A stretch of DNA of 9,823 nucleotides from Erythrobacter sp. 34-65-8 (GTDB taxonomy: Bacteria > Pseudomonadota > Alphaproteobacteria > Sphingomonadales > Sphingomonadaceae). Position 1 is the stretch's first letter. Each line of letters opens with the position of its first letter. Shown here piece by piece: positions 6,278-9,823 of the stretch. The position numbers were made by a program, and so were the translations under genes. The notes beneath the pieces were generated by a model. That model had not been told where the DNA came from, did not search any database, and was given only the letters and a program-made list of their open reading frames with translations. The stretch is from the NCBI GenBank assembly GCA_002278985.1, contig NCJP01000041.1, forward strand, positions 1 to 9,823, given 5' to 3'.

Positions 6278-6706
6278 TCAGGGGTTTTCCGGCCCGCTGA
6301 AGGGACGGCTGTCGGTCCAGGCGCAACCGAACCGGCTGTCCTCGCCAATCTCCAGCGTAACGGTGAAGGGGTACTCCCGGTCGGACATGCCATCGGAACA
6401 GGTGCCCGCCGTCACCACCATGTCGAACGGCTTCCCGTCCAGCGCGCCAGACAGACCCAGCCCGCTGTTGCCCGCAAACCGGGTGACGGCAATGGTCGTT
6501 CCGTCAGGGTTCTCCGGAGTGGAATAGATGAGCGTATCGCCTGCTGCACTGCCGCCCCAGAACGGCTCGGTGCCGGTGAAGCGGATTGTCTCGCTGTCAG
6601 CAATTTCGGCGAACGCCTGCGTCGACCGCCCGTTCTCGTCGGGCGACTGGCAGGCGGCGAGAGGCAACAGGAGCGCGGCAAGGAGGGGGAAATGGCGAAT
6701 GGTCAT
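6278..6706 (-). CDS. COG3650-type lipoprotein, unknown function
   Basis: This 142-residue protein starts with a lipoprotein signal (LAAC lipobox, Cys19), so it is probably anchored in the membrane facing the periplasm. The domain that follows has the pattern I associate with uncharacterised COG3650 proteins: TGTEPFW (44-50), a beta-rich middle (LIYSTPENPDGTTIAV), CSDGMSDREYPF (103-114) and GCAW (127-130). C103 and C128 are the only other cysteines and could form a disulphide. The ATG at 6706 is preferred to the ATG at 6742 because it has GAGG upstream, yields the signal peptide and does not overlap the previous gene. The DUF3429 gene ends seven bases upstream, so the two are very likely cotranscribed. 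The function is unknown. Confidence 0.85.
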   Translation of the reverse strand: MTIRHFPLLAALLLPLAACQSPDENGRSTQAFAEIADSETIRFTGTEPFWGGSAAGDTLIYSTPENPDGTTIAVTRFAGNSGLGLSGALDGKPFDMVVTAGTCSDGMSDREYPFTVTLEIGEDSRFGCAWTDSRPFSGPENP

Positions 6707-6713
6707 GCGGCCT

Positions 6714-7172
6714 CTATCGGACAGCAAGGCCCAGCGTGGCAAGCCCCAGCAGGAAGCTGAGCGGCCAGCGCAGCGCCATCCACCAGCGCGGCGCCAGTGC
6801 CATGCCCTTGAGCCGCAGGTCGACCAGCGGACTGGACAGAATGGCGAAGGCCAGCATCGCCAGCGCGGGCTGCGGACGGGCGGGATCTGTCAGCCACCAC
6901 AAACCTGCGGCAAGGGCGATCAGGCTGGGGGTCACGGCCGCCACCCAGACCCAGCCGAGCACACCGCGGCCCTGGGCGGCGGGCGCAGCGGCGGCAATGC
7001 CCCACCATGCCCCGCCAAGAAACGACAGGATCAGGCCGGCATAGAGCCCGCCGGCGATCCGCGCGCTATCGAGCCACGCCTCCTCGCCGATCCATGCGAG
7101 GGCGAGGCACGCCAGCGCCGGGAGCACGCCCGCAAGGCCCAGCCAGCGCGGTGTTGCCGGAACCTGCCGCAT
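6714..7172 (-). CDS. DUF3429-family membrane protein
   Basis: This 152-residue protein has five hydrophobic segments at about 11-28, 38-62, 71-94, 104-117 and 132-151. The pattern LGLAGVLPAL (11-20), YAGLILSFLGGAWWG (44-58) and RWWMALRWPLSFLLG near the C-terminus is typical of DUF3429 inner-membrane proteins, whose function is unknown. The ATG at 7172 shares its A with the TGA stop of the upstream hydrolase gene (TGATG), a standard sign of translational coupling, and GGAG lies seven bases upstream. A GTG three bases earlier is in frame but less likely. The lipoprotein gene follows after seven bases, making this the middle gene of a compact three-gene unit. Confidence 0.87.
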   Translation of the reverse strand: MRQVPATPRWLGLAGVLPALACLALAWIGEEAWLDSARIAGGLYAGLILSFLGGAWWGIAAAAPAAQGRGVLGWVWVAAVTPSLIALAAGLWWLTDPARPQPALAMLAFAILSSPLVDLRLKGMALAPRWWMALRWPLSFLLGLATLGLAVR

Positions 7173-8077
7173 CACCTGGCTCCGGCCCAGATAAAGTCTG
7201 CAGTCTGGCTGAGCGCCCGCTTTCCTTCGGGAACCGGCAGCAGCATCCAGACGTGGAACATGCCGGGGTATTCATGAAATTCGTGCGGAGCACCGATGGC
7301 GCGCAGCTTTTCCGCCAACCGCCGCCCGTCAACGACCAGGATATCGCTGGTGCCGGAGAAGATCGCCATCGGCGGCAAGCCTTCGAGCGGGCCGAACAGC
7401 GGGCTGACCTTCGGGTCGTCCAGCGGCAGATCGCCCGCATAGCGCTCCCCGCAGGCGAGCAAGCCGCTGATAGCCAGCATCCGGTCTTTCGGCTCGACCA
7501 TGCGCTGGGCCGGATCACTCGCCGTTGCATCGACCCACGGCGACCACAGCACCAGCTTGCCCGGCAGCGGACCGCCTTCTGCCTTGAGCATCTGCGCCAG
7601 CGCCAGGCTCATCCCGCCACCCGCGCTGTCACCCATGACCGTGATCCGGTCTGCCCCATGGACAGTCGCCAGTTCGAGGTAGAGCGATTGCATCGCGCCC
7701 AGCACCTCATCCGCCTTGTGCTCCGGGGCGAGCGGATAGACCGGCACGGTAGCGCTGGCGCCGGTCATGGCGCACAGGCGCAGCACGGCATCCCAGTGAA
7801 CGGCGGCGATATCCATCACATAGCCGCCGCCGTGGAGATAGAACAGGTGCGGCGCGCTGGCTGCGCTGCTCTTCGGCGTGATCGTCACCACCGGATAGCC
7901 GCGCGCAGTGTCCTCCACGATAGTGAAATCGCGGTGCCATTTCGCCCTGGGGCGCAAGGGCTTCTGCTTCCGCAGCTGCGCGATCCGTTGGTCAAGCCGC
8001 TCTGGCTCGGCGAAGAAACGCCTGATGCCGAGCAGTGGCAGGGCGAGGTTGACGAGGCGGGCTGACAGGCTGGGCAT
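7172..8077 (-). CDS. Alpha/beta hydrolase, HSL-type (esterase/lipase family IV)
   Basis: This 301-residue protein is a hormone-sensitive-lipase-type carboxylester hydrolase. It has the oxyanion-hole motif HGGG (82-85), the family motif YPLAPEH (114-120), the nucleophile elbow GDSAGG (149-154, Ser151), the acid D245 in SGTSDIL and the histidine H275 in GMFHVW, so the triad is complete. The first 40 residues form the usual amphipathic cap; there is no clear export signal, so a cytoplasmic or membrane-attached location is likely. The ATG at 8077 has GAGGA about seven bases upstream. The gene is the promoter-proximal member of the unit with the DUF3429 and COG3650-type genes and overlaps the former by one base. 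Short-chain acyl esters are the usual substrates of the family; the real one is unknown. Confidence 0.92.
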   Translation of the reverse strand: MPSLSARLVNLALPLLGIRRFFAEPERLDQRIAQLRKQKPLRPRAKWHRDFTIVEDTARGYPVVTITPKSSAASAPHLFYLHGGGYVMDIAAVHWDAVLRLCAMTGASATVPVYPLAPEHKADEVLGAMQSLYLELATVHGADRITVMGDSAGGGMSLALAQMLKAEGGPLPGKLVLWSPWVDATASDPAQRMVEPKDRMLAISGLLACGERYAGDLPLDDPKVSPLFGPLEGLPPMAIFSGTSDILVVDGRRLAEKLRAIGAPHEFHEYPGMFHVWMLLPVPEGKRALSQTADFIWAGAR

Positions 8078-8159
8078 CGATGGTCCTCACGGGCGATAAT
8101 GCCTGCCTATAGCTGCATTTTCCCGTGTCGCCAGCGCGCTGCGCAGCGTGAAGGCGGCC

Positions 8160-8381
8160 TCAGGCTTCGGCGGCGAGCCGGGCTTCTTCGGCGCGCAGGG
8201 CGGCCTTTTCGCGTTCGGTCTTGACGCGCTGTTCGGTCACGGCGCGGGCCTGGTCGGCCAGCGTGCTCCAGGTGGCGGCAGAGCGCAGCGCGCGGTCACG
8301 CACATTGTCGAGGGTGGCGGCGTCAGCAGCAGCGGTCGCTTCGCGGACCCGCTCGGCATAGAATTCGTAAGTCTGGCTCAT
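8160..8381 (-). CDS. Small alpha-helical protein, unknown function
   Basis: I do not recognise a named family for this 73-residue protein. It is almost entirely Ala/Glu/Arg-rich and should be helical, with a heptad-like stretch from about residue 43 to the end (QARAVTEQRVKTEREKAALR) that could form a coiled coil. It lacks cysteine, has one tryptophan and no hydrophobic segment, so it is probably soluble. The ATG at 8381 follows GGGAG about ten bases upstream. It lies 100 bp downstream of the cold-shock gene on the same strand, beyond a long GC-rich hairpin, so it may be reached by read-through or have a promoter of its own. The hydrolase gene starts 82 bp further on. It is probably real, judging by ribosome site and codon bias. 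Confidence 0.7.
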   Translation of the reverse strand: MSQTYEFYAERVREATAAADAATLDNVRDRALRSAATWSTLADQARAVTEQRVKTEREKAALRAEEARLAAEA

Positions 8382-8423
8382 GCGGTCGCGCTCCCTGGCA
8401 GGCCTCCGGGATGGAGGCGAAGT

Positions 8424-8469
8424 GCCCCGCGCGCCCGCCCGGCCCTGGGGCGAGGCTGGCGCGCGGGGC
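8424..8469 (-). terminator. Long GC-rich stem-loop downstream of the cold-shock gene
   Basis: GCCCCGCGCGCC (8424-8435) is the exact complement of GGCGCGCGGGGC (8458-8469), and the stem continues with CGCCC (8436-8440) pairing GGGCG (8448-8452) past a five-base bulge. It begins 12 bases after the cold-shock stop codon. There is no T-run on either strand, so it is either a Rho-assisted or non-classical terminator, or a barrier that protects the upstream mRNA from 3' decay. Confidence 0.45.
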
Positions 8470-8481
8470 GAAATGCGCCGA

Positions 8482-8691
8482 TCAGGCGGCCGAGAGGTTT
8501 ACGGCGCTTTCCTTGCCGTTGCGGCCCTGCTCGACTTCGTAGTTAAGGCGCTGGTCCTTATCGAGCGAGTGCATGCCGGCTGCCTGGACGGCAGAGATAT
8601 GCACGAAGCTGTCAGCCGAACCATCGTCGGGCTGGATGAAACCATAGCCCTTGTCGGCGTTGAAGAACTTTACGGTGCCAGTCTTGGCCAT
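8482..8691 (-). CDS. Cold-shock protein, CspA family
   Basis: This 69-residue protein is a single cold-shock domain (OB fold) that binds single-stranded RNA and DNA and typically acts as an RNA chaperone. RNP1 is KGYGFI (14-19) and RNP2 is FVHI (29-32); the opening AKTGTVKFFNADKGYGFI is diagnostic. The ATG at 8691 is chosen over the ATG five codons earlier because AAAGGAAACATC precedes it and the protein then begins as the family does. Length is normal (about 67-70 residues). Upstream lies an unusually long gene-free stretch containing hairpins that could form a long 5' leader, as in many csp mRNAs, and downstream is a strong GC stem-loop. Whether it is cold-induced or constitutive cannot be seen. 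Confidence 0.95.
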   Translation of the reverse strand: MAKTGTVKFFNADKGYGFIQPDDGSADSFVHISAVQAAGMHSLDKDQRLNYEVEQGRNGKESAVNLSAA

Positions 8692-9067
8692 GATGTTTCC
8701 TTTCAAGAAACGTTTGTTTGCCCCACCGCGAAAGTGCGGCAGGGGTCGTGCGTCAAATCGTCAGATGAAAGGAAGTCGTCGTCTGGTTAACGCCGGGGCT
8801 GCAAGCAGCAAGCGGCGACAAGTCAAATCTCGAAGTCCGTCGCACATTTCGACGTCAGCGGCATCGCTATAGCACAGCATTACCCGATCACCTAATCATT
8901 GCTCTTGCGGCCGCGCTCGCTCTGCCCCGCCACCGGGCCAGCCTGCCCCGCAACCTGCTGCGAAACCACCTGCACGGCCGCGAGTACCGGGGCCGTATTC
9001 GTTCGACATTCCCCCGGCGAAGGCGCAAGCCTGTGCTCCGGGCATCCTGCTCGCAAGGAGCCGCGCC
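8692..9067. other. 376-bp stretch without a confident gene: cold-shock leader/promoter and adjacent region
   Basis: From 8692 to about 8890 this is probably the promoter and 5' leader of the cold-shock gene (- strand). It holds two stem-loops: 8721-8745 (CCCC and CCGC arms around a six-base loop) and 8791-8817 (CGCCG/CGGCG closing GCTG/CAGC with a CAAG loop), and a GCTATAGC palindrome (8866-8873) that could be part of a -10 region. From about 8892 to 9009 the - strand shows a short coding-like stretch described under findings; its start is not clear, so I do not call it a gene. The last few bases carry the AAGGAG ribosome site (9055-9060) of the next small + strand gene. Confidence 0.5.
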
Positions 9068-9203
9068 ATGGCCAAGAGCCAGAAGAAGTCGAACCGCGAA
9101 GTCCGCAAGCCGAAGGCGGAAAAAAGCCCCGAAGACCAACGCCTCGCAGCCCAGCCTCAAGCCCGGCGGGATCAAGGGGCTGGAGCACATGACCCGCAAC
9201 TGA
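9068..9203 (+). pseudogene. Small basic protein (MAKSQKKSNRE-type) with an apparent one-base frameshift
   Basis: A strong AAGGAG (9055-9060) stands seven bases before the ATG at 9068. The first 19 codons read MAKSQKKSNREVRKPKAEK, which I associate with a small, very basic, uncharacterised alphaproteobacterial protein. At the A6 run 9120-9125 the frame breaks: read straight on, it gives an unrelated tail ending at 9226 (52 residues). Skipping one A gives 25 further sense codons, every one ending in G or C, encoding APKTNASQPSLKPGGIKG then LEHMTRN and stopping at 9201-9203 (44 residues). The second reading is plainly the ancestral one. Causes could be a sequencing error, a genuine mutation, or +1 slippage on the A-run. 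The protein is mostly Lys/Arg/Pro and likely disordered; its function is unknown. Confidence 0.65.
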
Positions 9204-9235
9204 GCGGCGGGTGCGCGATGCGATGATCGGCGGGC

Positions 9236-9263
9236 GGGTGACAAAGGTGACACCGTGTCACCC
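9236..9263. repeat. Cluster of GTGACA half-sites forming overlapping palindromes
   Basis: GGGTGACA (9236-9243) and GGTGACAC (9246-9253) stand in tandem, followed by GTGTCACCC (9255-9263). GGTGACAC and GTGTCACC make a perfect 8+1+8 palindrome (9246-9262); GGGTGACA also pairs exactly with TGTCACCC (9256-9263). The stop codon of the HTH gene (9258-9260) lies in the right arm. There is no T-run. It could be a protein-binding site, a 3' mRNA structure, or one copy of a genomic repeat. Confidence 0.65.
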
Positions 9264-9823
9264 TTCCCGCTCGTCATAAAAGTCCTGTAAAGCCTCGATA
9301 ATCTCCGCATCGGAGAGCGCGGACGGACATGGCGGCCACAGCGGCGCACGCTCTTCCCGCGCTGCGCTGAACGCGGGCACGGCGCTGGTTCCGGCCAGGA
9401 TCGATTCCAGTTCGCCCGGATCGCCCGGCCCCGGCAGGCCCAGCGCCACGGGCTCCCCGCTTTCGACCCGGCCCAGCAGCGTCTCGAAATCGCGCGCCTG
9501 GCGCTCGGCATGGGGGCCCAGCCGGCCCAGCAGCGGCACCCCGCCCAGCGTCACCCGGTTCATCAGCGCCACCGTCAGCCGCTCGTCGAAACGGCGATAG
9601 CTGCCGACCAGTTCGCCCTTGTAATAGACCGGCACCTCCACCCCGTTGAGCGCCCGGTCGAGCGCGGCGTGGGCGAGCACGTCGAAACTGTGGTGGAAGG
9701 CCACCTCCCACGCCAGGTCGAACGCCTGGCCCTTCAGCTTGCTGCGCAGGCGATAGGCCGACTGGCGGCTCATCCCCACACTGCGCGCCGCCTCCGCCAC
9801 CGAATGGGTGGCCGACAGCGCCC
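9258..9823 (-). CDS. Helix-turn-helix protein, N-terminus outside the window
   Basis: The frame is open from the window's right edge to TGA at 9260-9258, giving 187 visible residues; the true start is beyond the window. The first visible residues form a helix-turn-helix (ATHSVAEAARSVGMSRQ followed by SAYRLRSKL), then FDLAWEVAFHHSFDVLAHAALDRALNGVEVPVYYKGELVG, a block I associate with uncharacterised HTH proteins of sphingomonads. A Pro/Gly-rich segment and an acidic C-terminus (DAEIIEALQDFYDE) follow. A GTG at 9800 could be taken for a start, but it would cut into the helix-turn-helix and has no ribosome site. DNA binding is likely from the motif; targets are unknown. It converges on the small frameshifted gene, with a GTGACA palindrome overlapping its stop. 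Confidence 0.8.
   Translation of the reverse strand, partial: ALSATHSVAEAARSVGMSRQSAYRLRSKLKGQAFDLAWEVAFHHSFDVLAHAALDRALNGVEVPVYYKGELVGSYRRFDERLTVALMNRVTLGGVPLLGRLGPHAERQARDFETLLGRVESGEPVALGLPGPGDPGELESILAGTSAVPAFSAAREERAPLWPPCPSALSDAEIIEALQDFYDEREG

Noticed and set aside
7007..8065. 352-residue open frame on the + strand
   Set aside because: It is antisense to the alpha/beta hydrolase and DUF3429 genes, both of which have full family motifs; the + frame shows only low-complexity Arg/Gln/His sequence.
8137..8148. CGCTGCGCAGCG palindrome downstream of the small helical protein gene
   Set aside because: A four-pair stem with a GCGC loop is too weak and too common in GC-rich DNA to call a terminator.
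9119..9126. A AAA AAG as a dnaX-like -1 slippery site
   Set aside because: The A-run resembles such a site, but a -1 shift leads into a short Arg/Pro frame, not the well-coded tail; the coding continuation needs +1 (one base skipped).
8888..9511. 207-residue open frame on the - strand
   Set aside because: It lies in a different frame within the HTH gene and antisense to the small basic-protein gene; Arg-rich shadow sequence.

Overview
The window looks like ordinary chromosomal DNA of a GC-rich alphaproteobacterium, most likely a member of the Sphingomonadales (Erythrobacteraceae/Sphingomonadaceae type). The basis is strong G/C preference at third codon positions, GGAG/AGGA ribosome sites, and small genes and domain families (a stand-alone SWIB protein, the MAKSQKKSNRE-type small basic protein, an HTH protein with an SVAEAARSVGMSRQSAYRLR helix pair) that I associate with that order. 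The placement is inference. I see no tRNA, rRNA, CRISPR, insertion sequence, phage or plasmid signature.

Layout, left part. The end of dapD (lysine/diaminopimelate synthesis) is followed on the + strand by a small single-pass membrane protein. An exported M19 membrane dipeptidase lies on the - strand, divergent from a DoxX-like membrane protein. A two-gene - strand unit follows, with a PEBP/YbhB-like protein upstream of a SWIB-domain protein. A 254-bp hairpin-rich intergenic region then leads to a + strand S41-family protease that carries a lipoprotein signal.

Middle part. A three-helix membrane protein of unknown function (-) is divergent from an Mpo1-like/DUF962 protein (+). That gene's stop overlaps the stop of a GFA-family zinc protein (-). 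A tightly packed - strand operon follows: HSL-type alpha/beta hydrolase, DUF3429 membrane protein (TGATG overlap) and a COG3650-type lipoprotein.

Right part. A cold-shock protein with a long structured leader is followed downstream by a GC-rich hairpin and a small helical protein (all -). Next comes a gene-poor stretch with a small + strand basic-protein gene that is visibly frameshifted at an A6 run, and then the 3' part of an HTH protein gene (-) whose stop codon lies inside a GTGACA-type palindrome.

No multigene pathway is evident beyond the small operons, and I found no convincing new system. The items most worth a second look are the frameshifted small gene with its possibly frameshifted neighbour, the palindrome and paired leaderless-looking promoters between the two genes at 5390-5478, the GTGACA repeat cluster at 9236-9263, and the uncharacterised PEBP-SWIB and hydrolase-DUF3429-COG3650 units.
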